This document shows, piece after piece, positions 52,007 to 60,969 of a stretch of 64,000 bases of DNA; the first letter of the stretch is position 1; the number at the start of each line of letters is the position of its first letter. The notes under the pieces were generated by a model. It was not told where the DNA came from. It did no database searches and was given only the letters and a program-made list of their open reading frames with translations. The translations under genes and the position numbers were made by a program. The stretch is from Terriglobus sp965276945 (GTDB lineage Bacteria > Acidobacteriota > Terriglobia > Terriglobales > Acidobacteriaceae): NCBI GenBank assembly GCA_965276945.1, contig OZ255704.1, forward strand, positions 682,001 through 746,000. Direction: 5' to 3'.

Positions 52007-53032
52007 ATGGGAACATTTACCGGTCTGGAGCCAGAGGCAGCACAATTACAGGGGCGCATCGAGCGCTTTCATGCCGTGCGCGACGCTATCGTGCGGCAGG
52101 TGCGCGAGGTCATCGTTGGGCAGGACGAGGTGATCGACCAGGTGCTGATTGCCTTGTTCGTCGGTGGCCACTGCCTCTTGACGGGCATGCCCGGGACGGC
52201 AAAGACGCTGATGGTGCGCACAGTGGCGGAGGCGCTGGGGCTTGAGTTTCGCCGCATCCAGTTCACCCCAGACCTAATGCCTTCGGACATCACGGGCACC
52301 GACATCATCGAGGAAGACGCATCCACCGGTCATCGCAAATGGACATTTGTGCAGGGTCCGATCTTTGGCAATATCGTGCTGGCGGATGAGATCAACCGCA
52401 CGCCGCCCAAGACGCAGGCTGCGCTTCTGGAGGCGATGCAGGAGCGGTCATGCACGGTGCGCGGCCACATCTACCGTTTGCCCGCGCCATTTTTTGTGCT
52501 GGCCACGCAGAACCCCATCGAACTGGAAGGCACGTACCCGCTCCCGGAAGCGCAGCTGGATCGCTTTCTGTTCAATGCGATCCTGGATTACTTGAGCCCT
52601 GAAGACGAACTCAAAGTCGTTGATCTGACCACGGCAACACGCGTTCCGAAGATTACGGCGGTGACAAATGCGGGCGAGTTGCTGGATTTCCAGCATCTGG
52701 TGCGGCAGGTGCCGATTGCGGAGTCGCTGGCGAAGTATGTCGTCAACCTGGTGCGCGCCACGCGGCATAAGAGCGACAACGCGCCAGAGTTTGTGAAGAA
52801 GTACGTCAGTTACGGCGGCAGCATTCGAGCGGCGCAGTTTATCGTGCTGGCCGCGAAAGCGCGGGCGCTGAGCCGCAAGCGATATCACGTGGCGTATGAA
52901 GACATCTGCGCGGTGGCTGTGCCGGTACTGCGGCATCGCATCATCCTCAACTTCCACGCGGAGTCGGAACGGGTCGATACGGATAACATCCTTAACCGTT
53001 TGATCGCGCACGTGCAGAGGCCCAGCAACTAG
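52007..53032 (+). CDS. moxR: MoxR-family AAA+ ATPase
   Basis: Cytoplasmic AAA+ chaperone-like ATPase of 341 residues. Walker A is GMPGTAKT, Walker B is IVLADEINRTPPKTQAALLE, sensor 1 lies in VLATQNPIELEGTYPLPEAQ and LDRF follows, all diagnostic for MoxR. These proteins are thought to remodel or activate VWA-domain partners. Here three VWA-type partners are encoded in the same operon (46563, 53033, 53955). The stop is followed immediately by the ATG of the DUF58 gene, with no gap. Confidence 0.95.
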   Translation: MGTFTGLEPEAAQLQGRIERFHAVRDAIVRQVREVIVGQDEVIDQVLIALFVGGHCLLTGMPGTAKTLMVRTVAEALGLEFRRIQFTPDLMPSDITGTDIIEEDASTGHRKWTFVQGPIFGNIVLADEINRTPPKTQAALLEAMQERSCTVRGHIYRLPAPFFVLATQNPIELEGTYPLPEAQLDRFLFNAILDYLSPEDELKVVDLTTATRVPKITAVTNAGELLDFQHLVRQVPIAESLAKYVVNLVRATRHKSDNAPEFVKKYVSYGGSIRAAQFIVLAAKARALSRKRYHVAYEDICAVAVPVLRHRIILNFHAESERVDTDNILNRLIAHVQRPSN

Positions 53033-53923
53033 ATGCAACGCTTCCTCGATCCCGCGGTGCTTGGCACCATCTCTTCGCTGGATCTGCTGGCGAAGACGGT
53101 GGTGGACGGCTTTGTCGCGGGATTGCATCGTTCGCCGGACTTCGGCTTCAGCCAGGAGTTCGCGGAATACCGCGCCTATGTGCCGGGCGATGATCTGCGG
53201 CACGTGGATTGGAGTCTGTATGGGCGCACGGATCGCGTCTACCTGAAGCGGTATCGCGGCGAGACGAATAGTCAGCTCACCATTCTGCTGGATGCCAGCA
53301 ACAGCATGGAATACACCAGCGGCACATGTCCCAAGAAGATGGATTATGCTCGGTTTATTGCGGCGTCGCTGTTCTACCTTGCCATCCGGAATCAGCGCGA
53401 TGCTGCGGGGCTGATCGTCTTCGATGATGAGGTGCGCGAGTATGTGCGGCCCTCCGCGCGGCAGGGACAGATGGCGCGCCTTCTGGCTGGGCTGGAGAAT
53501 GCGGAGCCACGCGCGCGGACCGATTTCGGCAAGCCGCTGCGGTATTTTCAGGAACTGCTGCACCGGCGCGGCATTGCGATTGTCATCTCGGATTTTTACG
53601 AAGATCCGGAGGTTGCGGTTCGTACGATTGAGCCGCTGCGCTATCACGGCAATGAGGTGGTACTGTTCCACATCCTGGACCCGCAGGAGTTGCGGCCCGT
53701 GCTGAAGAGCGCATCGGTGCTGGTGGATCTGGAGACGGAGCGGCGCATTGAAGTTGTGCCGGAGTACGCAAAGACGACCTATCGCGAAAAGATCGACGCG
53801 CACATTGAGGCGTTGCGATCAAAAGCGCGCGGAGCAGGCATGGAGTATCAATTGCTCCAGACGGATCAGCCGCTCGACAATGCGTTGCGCGAGTATCTGA
53901 CGCTGCGGCAGGCGGGCAATTGA
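53033..53923 (+). CDS. DUF58 domain protein
   Basis: Soluble 296-residue protein with the DUF58 signature YRAYVPGDDLRHVDWSLYGR followed by YLKRYRGET. A VWA-like fold comes after, starting LLDASNSM (MIDAS-like DxSxS) and GLIVFDDEV. DUF58 proteins almost always follow moxR and are believed to be its VWA-type partner on the cytoplasmic side. The ATG directly abuts the moxR stop. Length is shorter than the membrane-bound DUF58 types, which have two N-terminal spans; those are absent here. Confidence 0.92.
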   Translation: MQRFLDPAVLGTISSLDLLAKTVVDGFVAGLHRSPDFGFSQEFAEYRAYVPGDDLRHVDWSLYGRTDRVYLKRYRGETNSQLTILLDASNSMEYTSGTCPKKMDYARFIAASLFYLAIRNQRDAAGLIVFDDEVREYVRPSARQGQMARLLAGLENAEPRARTDFGKPLRYFQELLHRRGIAIVISDFYEDPEVAVRTIEPLRYHGNEVVLFHILDPQELRPVLKSASVLVDLETERRIEVVPEYAKTTYREKIDAHIEALRSKARGAGMEYQLLQTDQPLDNALREYLTLRQAGN

Positions 53924-53954
53924 TGAACCTAAGTAACCAACCGGCGGGCGCAGC

Positions 53955-56015
53955 ATGGGCTTTCTAGCGCCATGGTTCCTTGGTGGCTTGGCCGTGCTGG
54001 GTGTGCCCGTATTTGTGCACCTCTTAAAGCGGCATATCACTGTGCCGCGCCCGGTTGGCTCGCTGATGTTCTTCGAGCGTGGAACGCAAAGCTCTACCAA
54101 GCATCGCCGGTTGAAGTACCTCTTGCTGTTTGCGCTGCGGTTTGCGCTGCTGCTGCTGGTGGTGCTGGCGTTTGCGAACCCGTTTATTCGCCGTCCTGCT
54201 ACCGGCCCGAATGGACGTCTGCTGCTGATTGTGCTGGACAACAGCTTCAGCATGCGCGCCAATGCGCACTTCGACGAAGCTAAGCGTGAAGCGCTGAACC
54301 TGCTGGCGGCAAAGCCCGCGTCACAGAAGGCGCAGATCATCGCCCTGGGCGGGCAGGTGCAGATGCTGACGCAGCCGGTCAGCGATCCAGCGCAGCTGCG
54401 CAACGCGCTTGAAAGTATTCAGCCAGGTGATGGGCACGCGAGCTTTGGCGAGCTTGGCCGTGACATCCGCACCGTCAGCGAGCAGCAGCATCAGCCTGCG
54501 GACCTGCACCTGTTCAGTGATATGCAGCGGTCGGCCATGCCCGCGAACTTTGCCGACATGGTGTTGCCGCAGGACACAAGGCTGATCCTGCACTCGGTTG
54601 CCAACACCAGCACAGCTCCAGCGAACTGGACGGTGGCAAGCGTCGACGCTCCAGCGGAGTTGTCCGACATCAAGGACACCAAACGGTCCCGCGTGATCGC
54701 GGTCGTCGCAGGGCTGAACACGCCGGCGGCGTCGAAGAGTGTCTCGCTCCTGGTAAATGGGAGAGCGATTGCAACGAAGCGTGTGGACGTTCCCGCGAGT
54801 GGCCGCGCGACGGTGGAGTTCTCACCGCTGGAGATTGGCTACGGGTTCAACCGCTGCGAGGTTCGCGTGGACGCGCAGGACGGATTTCCGCAGGATGATG
54901 CAAGCCTGTTCGCGGTGCGGCGCTCTGATCCGGAGCGCGTGCTGTTCATCCATGCGAACGGCGATACCCGCTCGGAGCTTTACTTTGGCGCCGCGCTAGG
55001 CGCTGCGGCGCAGGCATCGCTTACGCTACAGAGTGTCACATCTGGGCAGACGAACGATCTTGACCCGGCGCGCTTTGCGTTTGTGGTGCTGGCCGATGCG
55101 GTCACGCTGCCACCGATTTTTGAGCGCAATCTCCGCGATTACGTCACGAAGGGCGGCAGCGTGCTGATTGCGTTGGGCACCGGTGCCGGGCATCACGCGG
55201 CCATCCCGCTATGGGGCGCTGACGTGAAGGATGTGCATGACTATGCGCGAGGCGGAGCGGGGTCGATTGCGGTGGGTGCCGTAGACTTTACCCATCCGGC
55301 GATGGCCGATGCGCAGCCGGGCCGGGACAACGGTGGATGGGCCGGGGCGAAGGTGCTGTATGCGGCTGTTGTCGATCCGGCCGGAGCGCGTGTTGCCGCA
55401 CAGCTCAGTGACGGCACGCCGCTGCTGCTGGACCGTGCCATGGGCGAAGGGCACATTCTCCTCTTCACCACCGGCTTTGACAACCTGACGAACGATCTGC
55501 CGTTGCACCCGGTTTTTGTCGCATTTGTGGACCGTACGGCGCGGTACTTGTCCGGGACCGAGCGGCTGAGCGGAGCGCGCGTGGTGGACAGCTTTGTGCA
55601 GCTGCGCTCGGCCGGTGCGGCGGGCAATGCAACGGCAAACGTCGAGGTCGTGGACCCTGACGGCAAGCGTCCGCTTTCTTTAACGGAGGCGCGGACAGCG
55701 CAGGCATTCCGGCTGACCCGGGCGGGTTTCTACCAGGTGCGCTTTGGCAACGGCAAGGACGGCCTGCTGGGCGTTAACCCGGACCGGCTGGAAAGCGATC
55801 TGCAACCGATGCCCGTGGATATTCAGCAGCTTTGGAGCGGGGGCAACGGGCAAATGTCCGCGCACGAGGCAGCTGCTTCGAAGACGACACAACTTGACAC
55901 ACAGTACAGGCCCGTAAGCCTGTGGTGGTACGTTATGCTGCTTGCATTGCTGGTTGCGTTGGCGGAGACGACCTTTGCCAGCGGCTACATGGGCACGCAG
56001 CGGGAGGACGCATGA
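53955..56015 (+). CDS. BatA-like VWA membrane protein
   Basis: Membrane protein of 686 residues. The N-terminal BatA-type segment has two spans (FLAPWFLGGLAVLGVPVFVH and YLLLFALRFALLLLVVLAF) separated by a short arginine-rich loop. A VWA domain starts at LLIVLDNSFSMRANAHFDEA, then beta-rich and glutamine-amidotransferase-like parts. A C-terminal span (WWYVMLLALLVALAETTFAS) lies just before the end. Same architecture as the gene at 46563, suggesting they may pair. The stop overlaps the ATG of the next gene. Confidence 0.9.
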   Translation: MGFLAPWFLGGLAVLGVPVFVHLLKRHITVPRPVGSLMFFERGTQSSTKHRRLKYLLLFALRFALLLLVVLAFANPFIRRPATGPNGRLLLIVLDNSFSMRANAHFDEAKREALNLLAAKPASQKAQIIALGGQVQMLTQPVSDPAQLRNALESIQPGDGHASFGELGRDIRTVSEQQHQPADLHLFSDMQRSAMPANFADMVLPQDTRLILHSVANTSTAPANWTVASVDAPAELSDIKDTKRSRVIAVVAGLNTPAASKSVSLLVNGRAIATKRVDVPASGRATVEFSPLEIGYGFNRCEVRVDAQDGFPQDDASLFAVRRSDPERVLFIHANGDTRSELYFGAALGAAAQASLTLQSVTSGQTNDLDPARFAFVVLADAVTLPPIFERNLRDYVTKGGSVLIALGTGAGHHAAIPLWGADVKDVHDYARGGAGSIAVGAVDFTHPAMADAQPGRDNGGWAGAKVLYAAVVDPAGARVAAQLSDGTPLLLDRAMGEGHILLFTTGFDNLTNDLPLHPVFVAFVDRTARYLSGTERLSGARVVDSFVQLRSAGAAGNATANVEVVDPDGKRPLSLTEARTAQAFRLTRAGFYQVRFGNGKDGLLGVNPDRLESDLQPMPVDIQQLWSGGNGQMSAHEAAASKTTQLDTQYRPVSLWWYVMLLALLVALAETTFASGYMGTQREDA

Positions 56016-59000
56016 GCAAACAGCGCGACCTGAATGCCTACATTGCACGCCTGCGGCAACGGCTGCAGTTGCGCGCAACCATCCGTGGCTTTGCCATCCT
56101 GTTCGGCGCTGCGCTGGTGTACACAGCCCTAGCCGTTTTGTTGCTGAACCATTTTGCCTTTCCGCACGGCGCGATGATGCAGGCGCGCGCCTACCTTATC
56201 GCTGTGCTGCTGACGGCGCTTTGCTTCGGCCTTACCCTGCCGGTCCTGTGGTTCACAACGGCGCGCGCCGTCGGCCGGGCAGAGGCACGGCATCCCGCGC
56301 TGGAAGACCGCCTGACCACTTTTTATGAGCGCAAGCAAAGCCGCGACCCCTTTCTGGAGCTGCTAGCCGCGGACACGCTCACGCGTGCGGCGGATGCGCC
56401 CGCAGCGTCGCTTGCACCCGCTCCGCTGCTTGCTGCATGGGGAGGTGTGGGACTTGCATCTCTCGGCGTTTTGCTGTGGATGATTTTTGCCGCGCCGGGT
56501 TACCTGGGTTACGGTGCGTCGCTGCTGTGGACAGGCGAGAAGAACACCGTTCAGCCGCTGTATGCGCTGACCGTTGCTCCGGGTGACGTGGCCGTGCGCC
56601 GCAATAGCGATCAGCTCATCACGGCAGAGGTAACGAATCTGCATCCTGACAAGGTGCAAGTATTTGCGCATTTCAACAGCAGCAGTGGTTGGGAGCCGGT
56701 TGCCATGCAGCGGCAGGCGGGCACCGGCAGCAGCTATAGTTTTGTCTTCACCGGCTTGCCGGAGAACGTGGAGTACTACGTCACTGCCGGACCGCTGACA
56801 TCACCCCATTACAAGGTGCGCGTCGTCGATCTGCCGTTTGTGAAATCCGTCAAGGTGACGTACCACTACCCGAAGTGGACCGGCATGAAGACGGTCAGCG
56901 AGGATCATGCGGGTGATCTGCGCGCCATCGAGGGGACGCAGGCCGAGCTTGAGTTTCAGATGGATCGCCCGCTAAAGAATGGCAACCTAACACTTGATAA
57001 TGGCCAGACCGTTCACCTGACCGGCGGCGAGAACAACCGCTACACCGGCACAGTTGCGATGAACAAGGACGGTGCCTATCACGTGGCCGCCACCGACGCA
57101 GGGCAGCCGGTGCGCCTGTCTGAGGATTACTTCATTGCGACGGATAAGGCTGAGCCGCCGCAAATTGCGCTGGGGAAGCCCGGCCGCGACTACCGCGCCA
57201 GCCCCATTGAAGAGGTCACCGTCGGCGTGAAGGGTGGCGCACAATTCGGCCTGCGCGACATGCACCTGCACTACTCCGTGAACGGCGGACCGGACAAGGA
57301 TGTGAGCCTGTTGAAGCAGCCCGGCGCGAAGGACGCCAACGGCAGCTACACCTTGCGGCTGGAGGATTTCAGGCTACAGCCGGGCGATCTGGTGAGCCTG
57401 TACGCTACGGCAAAGGACGGCCATGCCGAGGCGAAGACGGACATTACCTTCATTCAGGCCGATCCGTTTGAGCGCGAGTTCTCGCAATCGCAGCAGGGTG
57501 GCGGCGGCGGCGGCGGCGGTCAGGGCAATCAAACTGAAATCTCCAAGCGCGAGAAGGAACTTATTGGCGAGACGTGGAAGGAGATCAACAACAAAGGAGC
57601 CACGGAAAAGACTGCCAAGACACAAGGTGACTTCCTCTCTGGTGCGCAGTCCAAGCTCCGCGATCAGGTGATGGCGCTCTCCGCGCGTATGAACAGCCGC
57701 GACATCGGGAGCGCGAATCAGGAGTTCACCGCGTTCGACAAGGACATGAAGGAGGCGGCAAAGAACATGCTGCCCGCCTCGGAAAAGCTGAGCGGAACCA
57801 AGTGGCAGGATGCGCTGGTCTCCGAGCAGAAAGCCCTGCAAGCGTTGCTGCGTGCTGAAGCGACATTCCGGCAGATTCAGGTAGCCTTCGGTCAACAGCA
57901 GGGCGGTGGTGGCGGCGGCAGCACGGGCCGCGACCTGGCCAGCCTCTTTGATCTGGAGTTGGACACAGAGAAGAACCAGTACGAGACGGCTAAGACCGCG
58001 TCACCGCAGGAGCAGCACGAGAAGGAAGTGGAAGACGCGCTGGCAAAGCTGGATGCTTTAGCCAAGCGGCAGGAAGAATTGGCCAATCAGCAGAAAAATC
58101 CGCAGCAGGCCTTCCAGGAGCGCTGGCAGCAGGAGATGTTGCGCCGTGAAGCCGAGCAGCTGCAACGGCAGATGGAGCAACTGGCTCAGGATAAGAAAGA
58201 TCGACAAGGCCAAAGCGGCCAACAGGGACAACAAGGACAGCCGGGCAGTCAGCGTGGGCAGCAGAACGCATCGTCCTCTGGGTCGCAGCCCGGTTCCTCA
58301 TCTGGGCAATCCGGGTCACAGACTTCGTCCGGCGGAGGACAGGGAGGCTCGCAGCAGGCGTCGTCTCGCCAGAATGGGCGTGCTGGACAGTCTGGCCAGT
58401 CTCAATCAGACCAGCGCATTGAGCAGGCGCTGAGCCGGATGCGCGCGGCAGAAGACGCGATGAAGCGCAGTGGTACTTCGCAAGGCAATGGCACGGAGGC
58501 TCAAAAACAGGCGGCGGAGCGGCTCCGCGAAGCTACGGGACTGATGGGTGGTGCGCAACAGGAGTTGGCAGGCAACAAGCTCGGCTCACTGTCGCATGAG
58601 GCGGACCGCCTACAGCAGGAGGAACGTGCGCAGGCTGGCCGTATCGACCAATACACGCAACAGACGCGCAATCAGAACTTCGATCCGGACAGCTACCGGG
58701 CCAAGGTGAAGGAGCGCAACCAGCTCTCCGCTGACCGCCAGGAGCTTTCGAACAGCTTGTCGAAACTGCAACGCGACATGCGCGAGACGGCCCGGCAGAT
58801 GGCTGGCAGCCAGCCCGCAACCTCGCAGAAGCTGCGCGACTCGCTTACAGACATGGATCAATCCGACCTGGATACTCATGTGCAGCGCACGGCCGATTGG
58901 CTGCGCAGTGGGATCAATCCGAACAGCAACGGGACAGAGAAGGGCATTGCGGACGGTTTGAGTAAATTGAGCCAGCAACTGCGCGCGGCAGAAGGAACGT

Positions 59001-59902
59001 TGCGCAAGGGAGGCGCGCCAGGTGGACGCCCGATTGGCCCAGACAAGGATCAGCAAACGGCAGCGCTGGGCCAGGTGGAGCGGCTGCGCAGCCAATTGGA
59101 GGCGATGCGTGCTTCTGCTGGAAACGGACGTGCGCCCGGCCAGGCAGATCGTAATGGTCAGCAGCCGGTTGCCGGAGGCAACGCACAGGGCAGCCAGCCG
59201 GGTCAGCAAGGCCAGGGCAATCAGCGTGGCGGTCAGGGTAGCCAGCAGTCTGCCCGTAATAGCCGGAACGGCCAGCAGGGACAGGGAAGCCAGCCCGGTC
59301 AAGGCGGATCACAAGGTCAGGGTGGTCAGCAGGGCCAAAGCGGTCAGCCGGGACAAGGGCAAGGACAGGGCGCGCAGCAGGCGGGCAATCGTGGTGGCGG
59401 ATTCACACGCGGCAACGACATAGGTGGCGGCGCGGACGGTCCGGTGCGCAGCGGCGACATCGGGCGCCGGATGGGCGGCGGTGGAAATGATGGCACTGCG
59501 TGGGGCAACGTCAACACCGGCAACAACACTTACGCGCAGGGCGGTCGCCGCTACGGCGTAAAAGGCACCGATGGCAATCCAGCAGACACGGAGCGCACCT
59601 TCCAGCAAAGCATGCGTGAACTACAGGCCTTGCGCGGCATGGTGAAAGACGATCCGCAGGCGGCCAAGGAAGTGACGGATTTAACGAGGAAGATGCAAGG
59701 CCTGGATCCGAACCGTTTTCCTGGCAACCCCGCAATCGTGGAGCAGATGCACAGCGAGGTGTTGCGCGCAGTGGACCGGCTGGAACTGCAACTGCAACGC
59801 TCCGCCGTGACAGACGCACGAACGGGAAAGCCGGACGCGATTCCAGCCGGCTACAACGATTCCGTGGCTGAATACTACCGCAGGCTAAGTAAAAGCAGAT
59901 AA
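56012..59902 (+). CDS. Giant Gln/Gly-rich membrane protein (DUF4175-like)
   Basis: Protein of 1296 residues, the largest in the window. Three N-terminal spans lie at about 26-48, 60-82 and 140-162. Beta-sandwich periplasmic domains follow to about 480. A Gly run (about 495) precedes alternating coiled coils and low-complexity blocks rich in Gln, Gly and Ser (about 732-805 and 1060-1130, for example GQQGQQGQPGSQRGQQ). The layout resembles the alphaproteobacterial DUF4175/TIGR02302 family, long proteins with Gln-rich tails and unknown function. The start at 56012 overlaps the BatA-like stop. The Gln-rich blocks suggest a flexible spacer through the cell wall. Confidence 0.8.
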   Translation: MSKQRDLNAYIARLRQRLQLRATIRGFAILFGAALVYTALAVLLLNHFAFPHGAMMQARAYLIAVLLTALCFGLTLPVLWFTTARAVGRAEARHPALEDRLTTFYERKQSRDPFLELLAADTLTRAADAPAASLAPAPLLAAWGGVGLASLGVLLWMIFAAPGYLGYGASLLWTGEKNTVQPLYALTVAPGDVAVRRNSDQLITAEVTNLHPDKVQVFAHFNSSSGWEPVAMQRQAGTGSSYSFVFTGLPENVEYYVTAGPLTSPHYKVRVVDLPFVKSVKVTYHYPKWTGMKTVSEDHAGDLRAIEGTQAELEFQMDRPLKNGNLTLDNGQTVHLTGGENNRYTGTVAMNKDGAYHVAATDAGQPVRLSEDYFIATDKAEPPQIALGKPGRDYRASPIEEVTVGVKGGAQFGLRDMHLHYSVNGGPDKDVSLLKQPGAKDANGSYTLRLEDFRLQPGDLVSLYATAKDGHAEAKTDITFIQADPFEREFSQSQQGGGGGGGGQGNQTEISKREKELIGETWKEINNKGATEKTAKTQGDFLSGAQSKLRDQVMALSARMNSRDIGSANQEFTAFDKDMKEAAKNMLPASEKLSGTKWQDALVSEQKALQALLRAEATFRQIQVAFGQQQGGGGGGSTGRDLASLFDLELDTEKNQYETAKTASPQEQHEKEVEDALAKLDALAKRQEELANQQKNPQQAFQERWQQEMLRREAEQLQRQMEQLAQDKKDRQGQSGQQGQQGQPGSQRGQQNASSSGSQPGSSSGQSGSQTSSGGGQGGSQQASSRQNGRAGQSGQSQSDQRIEQALSRMRAAEDAMKRSGTSQGNGTEAQKQAAERLREATGLMGGAQQELAGNKLGSLSHEADRLQQEERAQAGRIDQYTQQTRNQNFDPDSYRAKVKERNQLSADRQELSNSLSKLQRDMRETARQMAGSQPATSQKLRDSLTDMDQSDLDTHVQRTADWLRSGINPNSNGTEKGIADGLSKLSQQLRAAEGTLRKGGAPGGRPIGPDKDQQTAALGQVERLRSQLEAMRASAGNGRAPGQADRNGQQPVAGGNAQGSQPGQQGQGNQRGGQGSQQSARNSRNGQQGQGSQPGQGGSQGQGGQQGQSGQPGQGQGQGAQQAGNRGGGFTRGNDIGGGADGPVRSGDIGRRMGGGGNDGTAWGNVNTGNNTYAQGGRRYGVKGTDGNPADTERTFQQSMRELQALRGMVKDDPQAAKEVTDLTRKMQGLDPNRFPGNPAIVEQMHSEVLRAVDRLELQLQRSAVTDARTGKPDAIPAGYNDSVAEYYRRLSKSR

Positions 59903-59905
59903 GCC

Positions 59906-60027
59906 GGGTGCCCCACCTTCGCCGCAGGCTAAGGTGGGTTTCGTCTGCTAAGGTAGAAATTCCTACTGATCCTTCAGATGCAGTGCGGCTCCGTCCCACC
60001 GTAACCTACGGTGAAGGTGGGGCACCC
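59906..60027. repeat. Long inverted-repeat element
   Basis: A 33-base arm at 59906-59938, beginning GGGTGCCCCACCTTC, is matched in inverted orientation by 59995-60027, with 29 of 33 positions identical, around a 56-base centre. The outer 15 bases match perfectly. It fills the gap between the giant operon (plus) and folP (minus), and the last codons of folP (LGAPPSP) lie within the right arm. It may act as a bidirectional terminator. I recall similar GGGTGCCCCA-type repeats scattered in acidobacterial genomes; that needs a genome search. Confidence 0.75.
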
Positions 60028-60914
60028 AGGTTTAGAACCGCGTCTGTCAGTAATGCTGCGCGGACCGCCCCGTGTACATCGTGCACGCGGATCATGTGGG
60101 TTCCGCCCAGGATTGCAATGGCATCCGCGATGTGGGTTAGATCGTCGCGGTCCTTGGCTTCGTTTTCTACTCTGCACAAACGCGCATCAAGAAAGCCCTT
60201 GCGTGAGATCCCGGTGAGTAGCGGTAAGCCGAGCGATTTAAGCTGCCGCAAGCCAGCGAGCAGTGCCCAGTTTTCCCCGCCGCGTTTGCCAAATCCAAAG
60301 CCCGGATCCACGGCGATGCGCGTGCGTTCCACGCCCGCCTGCAATGCGGCTTGCACGCGCTTGCGGAGGCTGGCAAGGACAGCCGGAACGACTTCATCAC
60401 GCGCGAGCGGCGGTTGGCTTTCCCACTCGGAGGGCAGGCCGCGTGTGTGCATCACGATCACTCCGCAGTTCAACTCCGCGCTGGTGGCAAACATGGCAGG
60501 GTCCCAAAGGCCGCCACTGACGTCGTTCACAATCTCCGCACCTGCTGCGATGGCGGCCCGTGCGGTGCTGGCGCGATACGTATCAACAGAGATCAAAGCA
60601 TCAGGCCGTACACGCACGACACCTTCGATTACTGGCAGCACGCGCCGTTGTTCTTCGTCCGTCGAAATGGCTTCGCCGGTCAGTGCCGGAGCGCCTGGAC
60701 GGGTCGATTCACCGCCGATGTCAAGAATGTCCGCGCCGTCCTCCAGCAAACGGAGCGCGTGTGCAACGGCCTGCTCCGTGGTCGGGTGTTGGCCGCCATC
60801 GCTGAACGAATCGGGCGTGACGTTCACAATGCCCATGATCAGCGTGCATTCGCCCAACGGAAGCGGACGTGTACGAAGCTGCCACGTGTACTTGGGCCGG
60901 CTGAAAATTATCAC
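60006..60914 (-). CDS. folP: Dihydropteroate synthase
   Basis: Joins p-aminobenzoate to dihydropterin pyrophosphate in folate synthesis; target of sulphonamides. Signature MGIVNVTPDSFSDGG and GADILDIGGESTRPGA are present, along with the AVDPGFGFGK and TGISRKGFL stretches. The start is taken as GTG 60914 (302 residues); the open frame to 61007 would overlap the divergent dacB gene. The C-terminal residues are encoded by an inverted-repeat element, so the original end of the gene may have been replaced. Confidence 0.93.
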   Translation of the reverse strand: MIIFSRPKYTWQLRTRPLPLGECTLIMGIVNVTPDSFSDGGQHPTTEQAVAHALRLLEDGADILDIGGESTRPGAPALTGEAISTDEEQRRVLPVIEGVVRVRPDALISVDTYRASTARAAIAAGAEIVNDVSGGLWDPAMFATSAELNCGVIVMHTRGLPSEWESQPPLARDEVVPAVLASLRKRVQAALQAGVERTRIAVDPGFGFGKRGGENWALLAGLRQLKSLGLPLLTGISRKGFLDARLCRVENEAKDRDDLTHIADAIAILGGTHMIRVHDVHGAVRAALLTDAVLNLGAPPSP

Positions 60915-60969
60915 ACCGCGATGATAGTTGGTCTTCAGCTGAGAGCCGTCCACTGCTACACTCGCGGCA

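Noticed and set aside
52448..53803. Minus-strand open frame of 451 codons
   Set aside because: Antisense to moxR and DUF58, which are strongly conserved families; the product is Arg/His/Gln-rich without motifs.
57497..59420. Repeats in the giant protein gene as a CRISPR or tandem-repeat array
   Set aside because: The repeats are short, irregular Gln/Gly codon runs in an open reading frame, with no constant repeat-spacer periodicity.
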